A DNA stretch of 64,000 nt from Lachnospiraceae bacterium (GTDB lineage: Bacteria > Bacillota > Clostridia > Lachnospirales > Lachnospiraceae), in the NCBI GenBank assembly GCA_024696005.1, contig JAILHF010000011.1, positions 1-64,000 on the forward strand, written 5' to 3'. The translations under genes and the position numbers were made by a program. Position 1 is the first letter of the stretch; each line of letters starts with the position of its first letter. Shown piece by piece: positions 17,501 to 27,500 of this stretch. A model generated the notes under the pieces. It saw only the letters and a program-made list of their open reading frames with translations, did not search any database and had not been told where the DNA came from.

Positions 17501-19614
17501 CGGGCGTGGAGCTGACTCCTTCGGAAGTGACTCTGAAAGTGGGAGCCACGAAACAGCTTAACGCAAAGGTCCTGCCTTCGAATGCGACGACAAAGACCGT
17601 GAGCTATAACAGCAGCAACGACGAAGTGGCAACGGTGAGCGAAAAAGGTCTGGTCACGGCAGTGAAGGCCGGAAGCGCAACGATCACCGTGACGACGACC
17701 GACGGCAACAAGACCGCGACCTGTGCGGTGACGGTGAGCGAAGAGGCGGCAACGGTATCGGTGAACGGCGTGACAGTCTCGCCCAAAACGGTAAGCATGA
17801 ATGTCGGCGAGGTCAAAAACCTTGTCGTGTCGGTATCGCCTTCGGATGCAACGGATCCGGGCGTGAGCTTTGCAAGTGACAAGCCGGCAGTCGCAAAGGT
17901 CGACGAAAACGGCAGGATCACGGGCGTGGCTTCCGGCAACGCGGTGATCACCGTGACCACAAACGACGGCGGCTTTACGGATACCTGTGAAGTGACGGTG
18001 ACGGAGAAAAAGACCGAGCCTGTCAAGAGTGCATGGAAGGTCGATTTCTACTGGGATAACGAGAAAGACGAGACGGTGCTTCTGGTCAGCCAGAGCGTGA
18101 AAGACGGTGATACCGTGGACTTCCCGGATGTTCCCGAAAAGGCGGGCTTCATGCTTGCCGGCTGGTGCGTGGACGATGAGGAAGGCCGCAACTGGGACGA
18201 GACCATGCCGGTATTCAGGGATCTGGACCTGCATGCACGCTTTGTAAGTGACAGCGGCAGCTCCAGACATTCGGGAATGGATCCGGATCTGGTACTGGAG
18301 GGAGAAGAGGATCTCTTCATGGTGAAGGGACAGAAGTACAACTTCCCTGTTGAAAAGAAGTGGAGCAGTGACGCACCGGATGTCGTTTCGATCACGAACG
18401 ATTACAAGTCCGCGGCCAAGAAGGCCGGACATGCCGTGATCACAGGAACGGACGGGACGGAGGAAGGAAAGGCCACCTATGATGTTTATGTCACGGATCC
18501 CAAGCTGGTCATTACAGCACCGGAGGCACAGAAGGGAGCCAAGGTCCTGAAGCTGGTGGAAGGCAACAAGGGTGTCCTGGATCTGGACGGCATGATGATC
18601 GACCGTGTGAAAGACGAAGGCGGTACCGAGAAGGAAGACGCTTCGTACGAATACGACATCACCTGGGTGACTTCCAACAAAGAAGTGGCGCTGGTGGATG
18701 ACGGCGAAGTCCATGCGGTGGCAAAGGGCAACGCCAGGATCACGGCTTATATCTGCGGCAAGACCTACAGCTTCAACGTGAAGGTGACCGACATCTACGG
18801 ATACGGGGCCGGCGACTATGAAGGAGCGCTCGAGCTCACTCCGCTTCAGACGGCAAAGGTCAAGTACAAGGGCGGCGATTTCAAGCTGAGCGCAAAGAGC
18901 GAATGGTCCTCCCCGGATGAGAGCCTGCAGCCGGTCTGGAACGCGAATAAGAGCAAGATCCTGTATTACCAGAACGATGTGGTGCGTGTGACGCCGGCCG
19001 GCAAGATCACGGCCATCGGCGCAGGCAGCGTGGATCTGGTGGTGAAGGAAGGCTCGAAACAGAAAGAGTTCACCGTGACGGTTCCCGACTCGGTCAGCAA
19101 GACCGTCTACATCAACAAGGGCAAGACCAAGAACATCAAGTTCTACGGCATGAAGTTCGGCGGAAGCACGGGCGCGACAGGCAGCATCGTGGTGGATACC
19201 GAGAAGTATGACGCAAAGATGATCGAGTTCGCAAAGAAGCAGTCCACGATCAGGGCCAATTCGACCGGCAAGGCAAAGGTACTCTATCGCTATGATCCTT
19301 ACGGGACCGGCGGCTTTGATTATGTGGTGAACGTCTTTGTCGAGGATCCGAAGCTGAAGACGGACAGCAAGCTCAAGCTCAAGTCCGGGACCAAGTACAC
19401 GCTGGAACTGAAGGAAGGCGAGACTTACGCGCTGCAGCTTGACGGTGTGTACCAGACGCCCGCGTACGCCAGCAACAAGAAGGATGTGGCGTTTGTGGAT
19501 GAGATGGGCGTGATCGAAGCCCGCAGTGCCGGAAAGAAGGGCACCGGGAAGGCAACGATCTCGGCCAAGATCAACGGGACCAAGATCTCCGTGGAGGTCA
19601 CGGTCAAAAAGTAA
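14557..19614 (+). CDS. Giant BspA-like surface protein A (LRR_5 plus Ig-like domains)
   Basis: The start chosen is 14557, behind AAGGAGGTAGGACC, giving 1685 residues. A signal peptide (about 1-33, ending PVQA) is followed by an acidic Glu/Ala/Pro linker. Three tandem blocks start at residues 89, 364 and 681. Each opens with GxCGxxLxW-type sequence and a TITGSG motif, continues with BspA leucine-rich repeats of the form ITSIGxYAFxxC, and ends near a YFKGN and YIKGxxGW pair. Two BIG_2 Ig-like domains follow from about 980, then a Listeria-Bacteroides-type repeat (FMLAGW) near 1210. From about 1240 to the end is the module shared with proteins B, C and D. No LPXTG, SLH or choline-binding motif is present. 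It probably binds host or dietary ligands at the cell surface; the ligand is unknown. A weak promoter (TTGGTA, 16, TAGGAT) lies at 14485-14512. Confidence 0.9.
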   Translation: MKQKRNRVWSMLLTFALLVSSFAGNTAVLPVQAGEEDEGVVSGEEYAGSEAGVSESPEEAPEAAPAEVPSEEDETAEAPNYAPDDAPAGSCGESLSYALEDGVLTITGSGDMYDYDNPTASGTPKKVPWLDEIATIKEVRFPDGITSIGAYSFYKATSLSQNLVIPDGVTKIGTYAFEESAITGDLTIPASVTSLGENAFNDCQKLTGELIIRGGGITVIPKYCFYRCYFTKVTLPSSLQEIRQYAFAYLSPETQTERVEVVIPPLVNRIDDYAFYYSKARFYFKGNVPNYSFYDPYEWLWQVNHPLGYNNGDGKLFYIEGTSGWYEVQDGKLGGYTFAALPADDTHFSNANDGETLPAVSDSGSCGSDLSWEISGTMAGLTLTISGTGKMNDFKEKQAPWQKYMPAITTLVLPEGLTSIGDYAFQKSYALKGELKLPSTLTTIGTHAFEQSGFYAAKLSIPASVKTIGDYAFYRCLGIRSLEFAEGLETIGVHAFEYCAGLNGIYAIPGSLRKLDDSAFAYCKNLTGKLVFRSGLEEIGAYAFLEAAINELTLSSTLLVIKNSAFLRCDGLEKVVIPALVYNVGASAFGQTTGRTDGTNGKLADVYFKGNAPFEKDGSGADDWKNYFGDTEKVKIHYIKGRSGWTNPWSSYTTVRSNDGSEAGFSDENDTETLAEITDGGKCGSKLNWAVSGTPDDLTLTITGSGTMNAFTKADAVPWYEYRHKIRHLVLPAELGSISDYAFYQFTAVNGDLAIPEGVTSIGQWAFSGCGFGNETLVIPSNVTTINASAFRNCSRFSYLEIENGVKTIGDFAFNSCSGFTGDLEIPESVTSIGKYAFAGCKGFSGILTMNAGVTSISEGVFQRCYFTEAILPQTLTEIEKQAFGYCDTLTKITIPPLVDYVGIAFGYDSYDKANPRSVYFEGNAPTNSKDPDYAPSTLKQAFGHNSKVTLYYIEGKEGWTSPTWHEYPTATWEGPATVNVTGVELTPSEVTLKVGATKQLNAKVLPSNATTKTVSYNSSNDEVATVSEKGLVTAVKAGSATITVTTTDGNKTATCAVTVSEEAATVSVNGVTVSPKTVSMNVGEVKNLVVSVSPSDATDPGVSFASDKPAVAKVDENGRITGVASGNAVITVTTNDGGFTDTCEVTVTEKKTEPVKSAWKVDFYWDNEKDETVLLVSQSVKDGDTVDFPDVPEKAGFMLAGWCVDDEEGRNWDETMPVFRDLDLHARFVSDSGSSRHSGMDPDLVLEGEEDLFMVKGQKYNFPVEKKWSSDAPDVVSITNDYKSAAKKAGHAVITGTDGTEEGKATYDVYVTDPKLVITAPEAQKGAKVLKLVEGNKGVLDLDGMMIDRVKDEGGTEKEDASYEYDITWVTSNKEVALVDDGEVHAVAKGNARITAYICGKTYSFNVKVTDIYGYGAGDYEGALELTPLQTAKVKYKGGDFKLSAKSEWSSPDESLQPVWNANKSKILYYQNDVVRVTPAGKITAIGAGSVDLVVKEGSKQKEFTVTVPDSVSKTVYINKGKTKNIKFYGMKFGGSTGATGSIVVDTEKYDAKMIEFAKKQSTIRANSTGKAKVLYRYDPYGTGGFDYVVNVFVEDPKLKTDSKLKLKSGTKYTLELKEGETYALQLDGVYQTPAYASNKKDVAFVDEMGVIEARSAGKKGTGKATISAKINGTKISVEVTVKK

Positions 19615-19642
19615 GCTTCGCGCATTTCGCGAAAACAAATGC

Positions 19643-19671
19643 AAAAGGGGTGGCTGTGCCGCCCCTTTTTT
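19643..19671 (+). terminator. Terminator after surface protein A
   Basis: AAAAGGGGTGGC and GCCGCCCCTTTTTT form a GC-rich stem with a T tail. Confidence 0.8.
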
Positions 19672-19742
19672 GTGCCCTTTGGAAGAGACTGGACAGAATT
19701 CAGCAAAACAATGCATATATTATGATGAGCGGAAACGGGGAC

Positions 19743-19770
19743 TTGCAATTCTTTCTTCTTTTCCCATAAT
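19743..19770 (+). promoter_or_regulatory. Promoter of the YesN-SBP-SBP-YesM-GH2 operon
   Basis: TTGCAA (19743-19748), 16 bases, CATAAT (19765-19770), 27 bases before the first start codon. No other convincing promoter was seen within the overlapping five genes. Confidence 0.5.
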
Positions 19771-19797
19771 GGAATAGGAGAATACAAGGAGAGTGCG

Positions 19798-20526
19798 ATG
19801 TATAAGGTCTTTCTGGTGGATGACGATTCCTTCATATTGGAAGAGCTGGTGGAAATGGTGCAGTGGGCCGAGAACGGCTTTGAGGTCTCGGGAAGCTGCA
19901 CGGACCCGCAGGAGGCTCTTCGCCGCATCCCGGAGCTTAGGCCCGAGGTGGTCTTCTGCGACCTGAAGATGCCTGTCATGGACGGGAATGAGCTGATCCG
20001 GCGCCTGCGTGAAGCAGGGGTGGACTGCGAGTTTGTCATGCTCTCGGCTTATGACAGCTTTGAGAACGTGAGGACCTTTTTCCAGCAGACCGGCTTTGAT
20101 TATATCTTAAAGCCGGTAAACAATGAGGACATCCAGATCGTTCTGGAGCGGCTCATGGCAAAGCTGGCCGAAAAATATCCCCTGGAGGACCGGGAGGGCT
20201 TGACCGAGAACCCGGAATTTAATAAACTGGTCACGTACCTGAACGAAAACTTTGAGGAGAAGATCACGCTCGGTGGCCTGGCCCAGCAGTTCGGCTTCAG
20301 TAAGAATTATATCTGCGCTCTGTTTCAGAAATACTATAACAAATCGCTGAATCTTTATCTGACGGATCTGCGCATGGCCCATGCCAGGGAACTTCTGATG
20401 GACAAGACGATCCTGATCAAGGAAGTTGCCTATCACTGCGGTTACATGGACTATTACCACTTTTTCAAGGTCTTTAAGGAGCATTACGGGATCTCTCCGA
20501 GGGAAATGCGAGAGCAGAATACTTGA
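19798..20526 (+). CDS. YesN-type response regulator (receiver plus AraC helix-turn-helix)
   Basis: A 242-residue regulator. The receiver has VFLVDDD, phospho-acceptor Asp55 in VVFCDLKMPVMDG, a Ser/Thr switch in MLSAYDSF, and Lys in ILKPVNN. The AraC DNA-binding half starts near residue 140: ITLGGLAQQFGFSKNYICALFQK, then LIKEVAYHCGYMDYYHFFKVFK. It is shorter than most YesN proteins because the central coiled region is missing. The start follows AGGAGAGTGCG. It is the first gene of the operon and its cognate kinase is at 23026. It presumably activates this operon in response to a sugar (inference). Confidence 0.93.
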   Translation: MYKVFLVDDDSFILEELVEMVQWAENGFEVSGSCTDPQEALRRIPELRPEVVFCDLKMPVMDGNELIRRLREAGVDCEFVMLSAYDSFENVRTFFQQTGFDYILKPVNNEDIQIVLERLMAKLAEKYPLEDREGLTENPEFNKLVTYLNENFEEKITLGGLAQQFGFSKNYICALFQKYYNKSLNLYLTDLRMAHARELLMDKTILIKEVAYHCGYMDYYHFFKVFKEHYGISPREMREQNT

Positions 20527-21911
20527 AAAAACATCGTCTGTCGATCCTGATATTGCTGATCTTCATCTGCAGCGGCTGTGTCTCTTCGGAGCGGCCGTCT
20601 GTTTTGCATGTGGCCATGCCCTATTCCGACAAGGTGCAGGATGTGGAGAGCAATTACTACATCAACTGGCTTTCGGAAAAAACCGGGCTCACCCTGGACA
20701 TCACACTGATCCGCCAGAGCCGCAGCACGGAGTATCTGGAAGCGCTTTTCGAATCGGATGCCGACATCGATGTGGTGCTCTTTGGGGGGCCGCTCACCGT
20801 GCGGGAAGAGGAGCTGGAGAAATACAAGGACCGGATCTACAGCGAGAACGGAACCCTCTGCTATTACAACAACGGCAGCGGGCGCTTAAGCGGCGCCGGA
20901 CAGATCCTCTGGATCAACAGCGACTGGCTGAAGAAGCTGGGGCTTTCGATCCCGAAGACCGATGCACAGCTGCGTGAGGTGCTCAGAGCCTTCCGCGACA
21001 GGGATCCCAACGGAAACGGTCTGGCGGACGAGATCCCGCTGGCGGCATCCTGGGAGAGCTATGCTTCCTCGCCGGTGGAGTTTCTTCTCAATTCCTATGT
21101 ATACAACGATCCTTATCATTCCCGTTTCGGGATCGGTGAGGAGGCCGGAGCGCCTGTGGCCGGGACGGACGCCTTCCGGGAAGGGCTGGTGTTTGCGCAC
21201 GGGCTTTACGAAGAAGGCCTGCTCGCAGATGCTGGCATGGCAAGCGTCAGGCAGCTTTCCGAACTTGTGAACAGTCCCGCCGATCTGGTCGGTGCTTTCA
21301 CCACGGCATCCGTTTCGGACGTCATCTATCCGGGAAATCCCGAGATCCTCTCAAAATATACCTATGTGGCGCCGCTTGCGGGTCCGGAGGGCGTGCAGAA
21401 TGCCCTTTATGCGGAAAACAGACCGGAAGTGGGAGCCATCATCACGGAGCGGAGCACGCGGAAGGAAGAGGCGAAGCTTCTGCTCGATACAATGCTTGGT
21501 GAGGAGGCGTCCCTGATCGCACGCTTCGGCGAACAGGGGGTGGACTGGGACTATTCCGCGGGGACGGATGTGAGCGTATACGAGGGGCCCTCCACCATCG
21601 TCACCAGGAATTATCTCTGGAACACGCTGCAGAACAAGCATCTGAACGGGATCGGACCCATGAACGTGCCGGTACGCTATCTGGAGGGCGTTACCTGGAA
21701 CGGGGTGAATTCCGATACCGAATACATAGACGGACATGCGCAGATGGGATACCGGCCCTATCTGCCGGAAGTGATGCGTTTTCATGCGCCGGACGCGGAG
21801 CTGTCGGAATACACGGACAGCCGGATCCGCGAATTCGTCTGCGGACAGAGGAACATCGGGAGTGATGAAGAATGGGAAGAGTATCGAAAAGGCTTGGAGT
21901 GCTTTTATTGA
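20523..21911 (+). CDS. Extracellular solute-binding lipoprotein (LplA-like)
   Basis: A 462-residue lipoprotein beginning at a TTG that overlaps the regulator stop codon (TTGA). Lipobox FICSGC places the lipidated Cys at residue 19. The mature part resembles family 1 sugar-binding proteins of the LplA/YtcQ type: NWLSEKTGLTLDI near 50 and the calcium-loop-like RDPNGNGLADEIPL near 160. It should bind an oligosaccharide outside the cell. Importantly, no ABC permease or ATPase gene is in the operon. It could feed a permease elsewhere or act as a sensory subunit for the kinase two genes downstream. Confidence 0.87.
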   Translation: MKKHRLSILILLIFICSGCVSSERPSVLHVAMPYSDKVQDVESNYYINWLSEKTGLTLDITLIRQSRSTEYLEALFESDADIDVVLFGGPLTVREEELEKYKDRIYSENGTLCYYNNGSGRLSGAGQILWINSDWLKKLGLSIPKTDAQLREVLRAFRDRDPNGNGLADEIPLAASWESYASSPVEFLLNSYVYNDPYHSRFGIGEEAGAPVAGTDAFREGLVFAHGLYEEGLLADAGMASVRQLSELVNSPADLVGAFTTASVSDVIYPGNPEILSKYTYVAPLAGPEGVQNALYAENRPEVGAIITERSTRKEEAKLLLDTMLGEEASLIARFGEQGVDWDYSAGTDVSVYEGPSTIVTRNYLWNTLQNKHLNGIGPMNVPVRYLEGVTWNGVNSDTEYIDGHAQMGYRPYLPEVMRFHAPDAELSEYTDSRIREFVCGQRNIGSDEEWEEYRKGLECFY

Positions 21912-23029
21912 GCGGCCTGCTCTGTGCGGCCTGCGGCGGGAAGGAGCAGGAGACGGACAGCTGGCTTGAAAACGCCGCGCTCGATGCGCAGGAGAGCCCG
22001 CAGGAGCTTTATGAGAAAGCCCTGAAGGAAGATATCCTGGTGGTTTATACCGTGAGCACCCGACTGGTGCAGACCAAGGAGAGCTTTGAGGCCGCGTACC
22101 CGGGGCTGTCCGTGGAGCTGCGTGATGTGCGCAGCCCCAGCCTGATCGAGGCGGTGGAAGAGAAGCACGAAAAGGGGCTTACGGATTGCGATGTGGTGCT
22201 TTGCAACGACAACAGCGGAGAGTTCAAGCAGCGCCTGACGGACAGGGGGCTGGTGTATCCCTACCGGCCGGCGGACATCGAGGCCCACCGGAAGCCGGAG
22301 CTTGGGGGAGACACAAGCAGCTTCCTGATCGAGGCGGAAATGCTCTTTTACAATTCGGCGGATCACGAGAGCTGTCCCATAGAGAATCTCTGGGAGCTGA
22401 CGGAGGAACGCTTCCGTGAGCGCATCTACATGCCGAATCCGCTGAATTCCTTTTCGACTTATGCATTCTGCGGCGCGAGCATGCAGCACGACGAAGAGCT
22501 GGCGGAAGCCTACCGACGCTATGCCGGGAAGGAGGCGCAGCCCGGGGAGGGCGAAACGGTATCCGAGTATTTCTGGAAAGAAGTGGCGGACAACATCGTT
22601 TTCACGAACAGCTCGGATGAGGTGGTGGAGGCGCTGGCCAACGGTTCGGCGGATTTCGGGATCTGCGTTTCTTCCAAGTTGCGCCTGCGCGAGCTGGGAT
22701 ATTCGATCGAGCCGGTCTGGAAGCTGGATCCCTTTGTGGGCTGCCTGACCACTTATTCGGTAATGATCGCCCGGGACAGCCGCAACGTGAATACGGCGAA
22801 GCTGTTCATCCGTTATCTCTATGGCGAGGCCGACGGAAAGGGAGAAGGTTTTGTGCCTTTTTGCACGGAGGGGACATGGTCGGTCAGGGACGATGTGGAG
22901 GACGGGGCTTCCGTTCCCCTGACACAGATCGATCTGATCGACGTGGATCAGGATGCCCTGATCGGACAGCGTACACACATGGAAGGATTCTGGGCAGGGA
23001 TCATCCGGGAAAGCGGCAGGGGAGAATGA
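21872..23029 (+). CDS. Second solute-binding lipoprotein (periplasmic-binding fold)
   Basis: A 385-residue lipoprotein with lipobox LLCAAC (Cys21). ILVVYTVSTRLVQTKESFEAAYPG near the mature N-terminus and the later FTNSSDEVVEALANGSADFGI stretch resemble type 2 periplasmic-binding proteins of the iron/polyamine class. It overlaps the preceding binding protein by 40 bases and the kinase by 4, so all are translated together. Sequence similarity to its neighbour is not obvious, so this is not a simple duplication. A role as a ligand-sensing partner of the downstream kinase is attractive but is inference. Confidence 0.85.
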   Translation: MGRVSKRLGVLLLSGLLCAACGGKEQETDSWLENAALDAQESPQELYEKALKEDILVVYTVSTRLVQTKESFEAAYPGLSVELRDVRSPSLIEAVEEKHEKGLTDCDVVLCNDNSGEFKQRLTDRGLVYPYRPADIEAHRKPELGGDTSSFLIEAEMLFYNSADHESCPIENLWELTEERFRERIYMPNPLNSFSTYAFCGASMQHDEELAEAYRRYAGKEAQPGEGETVSEYFWKEVADNIVFTNSSDEVVEALANGSADFGICVSSKLRLRELGYSIEPVWKLDPFVGCLTTYSVMIARDSRNVNTAKLFIRYLYGEADGKGEGFVPFCTEGTWSVRDDVEDGASVPLTQIDLIDVDQDALIGQRTHMEGFWAGIIRESGRGE

Positions 23030-24549
23030 AAAGAAAGGTGTCCGGAACAAACCGATTTGTGCGCAGCACCATTGCCCTGAGCCTGGCGGTCGTGACCCTC
23101 TGGGTGATCTTTTATGTCCTGATGATCCGGATGGTGCGGGGGAACATGCGCCTGCAGGCCGAGACCGGCGCCGGGGCCATCACCTCTGCAGTGGAGGAGG
23201 AACTCTGCAGCATGGAGGATACGGCCTTCAATCTGGCCCGTCTGGAGAGGGTGACCGACATGGTGCAGGCATCGCGGGCAAAAGATCTGCTGGATGCGGG
23301 GGGACGTTTTCTGGATGAAAATCCGATACTGCCGGGGAATATCCGAAACGACGACAGTGTCGTGGTCTTTCGGGCGGACGGCCTGTTTTACAGGCTGAAG
23401 GGGAACATGCCCAATACGACGCTGAAGCGGGTATTCTATCTGTGCGAGAACGGCGGGAACCGCACGCTGACGGTGGCGTCCAACGGCCTGACCTACATCG
23501 GGGCCTGGGAGGAGATCTGGACGGATGGGAAAAAGACCGGCTATGTGGCGATCCTGACCGGTCTGGGAAGGATCAGGGGCATCCTGGAGGCTTATAACGA
23601 CCTGGACTATCTGGGCGTCGTGCTGCTCTCGGGCGAAGAGATCCTCTTTTCCAACAAGGAGATCCGCTATGAGGAGCTTCCGGCGATCGCGGCGGAGTCC
23701 GTTTTCTCCAAGGAGAAGGAGATCGGGCTTTCGGGCTTCCGCCTGTTCGTCTATTGCGAACGCAGTTTCTCGGGACAGGTGAGCACTTATTTCCGCAGGG
23801 TGCTGCCCATCATGATCCTGATCCTGGTGGTGATGATCCTGATGCAGCGCCAGCTTTACCGCTCCGAAGTGGGGCGCAGGGAAGCGGAGCTGGAGCGGGA
23901 GCGGAGCCTTCTCTCCCTGCTGAAGAAGCAGATCAGCGCCCATTTTACGGTGAATACGCTGAACGTGGTCCGCGCCATGATCAAGAAAGGGGAGAAGGAA
24001 CCGGCAGCGCACATCTGCGACGAGCTGTCCACCCTGCTGCGTTATGCCAACGGCGGAGAAGCCTATATCTCCCTGTTGGAGGAGTTTTACGTGCTCAGGC
24101 AGTACGTGGGTATCATGCAGGCGCGCTATCCCGGCAAGATCGATGCCGAGATCGAGGAAGAGGATTTCTTTGATGAGGTCTATATCCCGCGCATGCTGCT
24201 GCAGCCGGTGGTGGAGAACGCGATCCAGCACGGACTGGGCGGCGGAGGAGGAAAGATCCGGGTGAGCGCCGTCCGCGTCGGCGAGGACATCGATGTGAGT
24301 GTGGAAGACAACGGGAGCGGCATGAGCGAAGAGAAGCTGGCGGAACTGGAACGGGAGATCAACAGCCCTGCCGGCGATGAAAAAGGAGAGCTGCAGCATG
24401 TGGCCCTTCGGAACATCCAGCGGCGGATCCGCATGGTATGCGGCGAGGGCTACGGCATCAGCGTGCGATCAAAGGAAGGCGAAGGAACGGAGATGCGTCT
24501 GCACCTCCCGGGGAAAGGAAAGGAGAGCGGTGATGAAGAAGCTGTTTAA
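23026..24549 (+). CDS. YesM/LytS-type sensor histidine kinase
   Basis: The start chosen is 23026, an ATGA overlap behind GGCAGGGGAGA, giving 507 residues. Two membrane segments (about 20-40 and 260-280) bound an extracellular sensor of roughly 220 residues. The kinase core is of the His_kinase (PF06580) class: LKKQISAHFTVNTLN carries His306, where the family usually reads QINPHFLYNTLN. Then come LLQPVVENAIQHGL and the ATP-lid motif VEDNGSGM. It overlaps the GH2 gene by 17 bases. Its partner is the YesN-type regulator at 19798. Confidence 0.92.
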   Translation: MKRKVSGTNRFVRSTIALSLAVVTLWVIFYVLMIRMVRGNMRLQAETGAGAITSAVEEELCSMEDTAFNLARLERVTDMVQASRAKDLLDAGGRFLDENPILPGNIRNDDSVVVFRADGLFYRLKGNMPNTTLKRVFYLCENGGNRTLTVASNGLTYIGAWEEIWTDGKKTGYVAILTGLGRIRGILEAYNDLDYLGVVLLSGEEILFSNKEIRYEELPAIAAESVFSKEKEIGLSGFRLFVYCERSFSGQVSTYFRRVLPIMILILVVMILMQRQLYRSEVGRREAELERERSLLSLLKKQISAHFTVNTLNVVRAMIKKGEKEPAAHICDELSTLLRYANGGEAYISLLEEFYVLRQYVGIMQARYPGKIDAEIEEEDFFDEVYIPRMLLQPVVENAIQHGLGGGGGKIRVSAVRVGEDIDVSVEDNGSGMSEEKLAELEREINSPAGDEKGELQHVALRNIQRRIRMVCGEGYGISVRSKEGEGTEMRLHLPGKGKESGDEEAV

Positions 24550-27500
24550 CGACGGATGGGAGTTTTCGAAGCAGAAGAGCGGGACGGGGATCGAAAGCCT
24601 GCAGTCCATGGACTTTACGCCCGTTAACATCCCGCATGACTGGCTGATCGGGCAGACGAAGGATCTGTATGAGGATTCCGAGGGGATCTACCGCAAGCGC
24701 TTTTCCCTGAAGAAAGAGGCGGGGCGCAGATACGAGATCTATTTCGAAGGCGCCTACATGGACAGCACGCTTTATGTGAACGGAAAGGAAGCCGGCAGCT
24801 GGAAGTACGGCTATTCTTCCTTTTTCTTTGATATCACATCGCTTTTGATCGACGGGCGGAATGAGCTTGTCCTGAAGCTGAGCTTCCGCTCGCCCAACAG
24901 CCGCTGGTACAGCGGGGCCGGGATCTTCCGGGATGTGTTCTTCACGGAATTCGCGGAGACGCATGTCGTCACGGACAGTCTGTGTGTTTCGACAAAGCAG
25001 CTTTCCGATGAAACGGACGGCGAATGGGAACTTACGGTCAGTGCCGAGATCGCGAAGGGGGCCGCGGACTGCCGGTGGAACAAGGGCTTTCCGGAAAGCA
25101 GCGCGCCTGATGAGGACGGGGAGCTTCTGCTCTCGGTGCCGGAGGCCGGGATCGAAAGTCGCGTGAGCCTTCGCGACGCGGTGAAGGAGCGGCTTTCGGA
25201 CGGTGTGCTGCGGGTGGAACTGACGGAGCGTGTCCGCGCGCCGAGGCTTTGGGCGCCTGAAACACCGGAGCTTTATGCCTGCAGCCTGGCACTGTGCGGG
25301 CCGGGGCAGAAGCCGGAGGAAGACGCTGCGGGCTGCCGCTTCGGCTTCCGCAGCTTCCGTTACGACACTGAGAAGGGGCTGTTCGTGAACGGCGTTCACA
25401 CAAAGATCCGGGGTGTGTGCGAGCACCACGACCTGGGCGCGATCGGTGCGGCTTTCAACCGGGAGGCCATGCGGCGCAAATATCTCATCCTCCGGGAAAT
25501 GGGCGTGAATGCCATCCGCACCGCCCACAACATGCCTGCAACGGGGCTGCTCGATCTGGCGGACGAGCTGGGCTTTCTGGTCATGGACGAAGCCTTTGAC
25601 ATGTGGGAGAGCAGCAAGACCGAGTTTGATTACGGGCGCTTCTTCAAGGAATGGCAGGAACGCGATGTGCGCAGCTGGATACGCAGGGACAGAAACCACC
25701 CTTCGATCGTGCTCTGGAGCATCGGCAACGAGATCTACGATACCCACAAGGATGAACACGGGCAGGAGATCACCCGCATGCTGCAGGAGGAAGCTCTCGC
25801 GAACGATCCCCGGGGGAATGCGGCCGTCACGATGGGCTCCAATTACATGCCCTGGGAAAATACGCAGAAATGCGCGGATATCCTGAAATACATCGGCTAT
25901 AACTACGCGGAGCGCTTCTATGATGAACACCACGCGGCCCATCCCGACTGGTACATCTTCGGCAGTGAGACGGGCTCCACGGTCCAGAGCCGCGGGATCT
26001 ATCATTTCCCTTATTCGCGGGCGCTGCTGGCAGATGACGATCTGGAATGTTCGTCGCTCGGAAACAGCACCACCAGCTGGGGGGCGCCGAATCCCGAGCA
26101 CTGCGTGATCCAGGAGCGGGATCATGATTTTTCGATGGGGCAGTTCTTATGGTCGGGCTTTGATTACATCGGGGAGCCCACGCCCTATCAGACCAGGAAT
26201 TCCTATTTCGGCCAGATCGACACCGCGGGCTTTCCGAAGGACAGCTTCTATGTTTACAAGGCGGCCTGGACGAAGGAGCCCTTTGTGCATCTCTTCCCGT
26301 ACTGGGATTTCAATCCGGGACAGCTCATCGATGTGCGGGCGCTCAGCAACGCACCGGAGCTGGAGCTTTTTGTGAACGGAAAGAGCCTGGGGCGGCAGCA
26401 GATCGACCATGCGCACGGGACGGTGTTGAGCGGGAACTGGCAGGTGGAGTACGAGCCCGGCGAGATCACTGCGGTGGCTTATGATGCGGAAGGGAATGAA
26501 GTCGCAAGGCAGAGCCGGCATTCCTTCGGGGAAGCGGTGAAGCTCTGTGCGGAATGGTTTTTTCCCGAACGTGAGCTGACGGCCGGCAACGGGGACATGG
26601 CATTCATCTCGGTTTGGGCCGAGGATGCGGAGGGGCATCCGGTTGAGAATGCGACCAATGCGGTACGGGTGGAAGTGGAAGGCGCCGGCTGGCTGGCCGG
26701 CCTGGATAACGGCGATTCGGCCGACGCGGATGAATACAAGGGGCATGTAAAACGCCTCTTTTCCGGGAAAATGCTGGTGTGCGTGGCAGTGGAAGCCGGG
26801 TGCGGGGAGATCCGCGTGAAGCTCGAAAGCGCCGGGCTTGAAGGCGTGAGTCTCAGCCGCACGGTGAGCAGGAAGGAAGAGATCCCCGGCATCTCACTGC
26901 TTCCCGAGCGTTTGTCGGATGAGGGCGATGAAAGCAGGCGGGTACGGAAGATCGAGCTTACCTGTGAAGGCAGCCGGATGTTCGGGCCGGAGCGGAAGGA
27001 GGCCGTGGTGACGGCACGCATCCTTCCTGCGGATGCAGAGTCGGGAGCGGCAGCGGAGGAGCTGATCTGGAAGGCGGTCAACGACGACGGGATCGAGAGC
27101 AATGTTGCAAAGATCACGGCCCGGGACGGCTATCGTGTCACGATCGCCGCGCTCGGGGACGGTGATTTCCGCCTGCGCTGCATGACAAAATGCGGCTGCG
27201 AATGCGTGCGTGTGATCTCGGAGCTGGATTTTCACGCCGAGGGCCTGGGAACGGCAACCCTGGATCCCTATCATTTTGTGGCCGGCGGGCTTTGGAGCTA
27301 CGGTGAGGGCGACATCGGCGTGGGGAACGATCACGGCGTTTCAACCGAGCGCGGCGCGCGGAGCGTGGTCGGCTTCGAGAACATCGACTTCGGCTCTTAC
27401 GGTTCCGACGAGATCAGCCTGTCGGTCTTCAACCTTTCGGACGATCCCTTCGATTTTGAGCTCTGGGAGGGGATACCCGGAAAGGAAGGAAGCGAGCTGC

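Noticed and set aside
13015-19716. Very long minus-strand open frames opposite the GGDEF gene and surface protein A
   Set aside because: They are antisense shadows produced by the codon bias of the plus-strand genes; their translations are His/Arg-rich and have no signal, motif or ribosome site.
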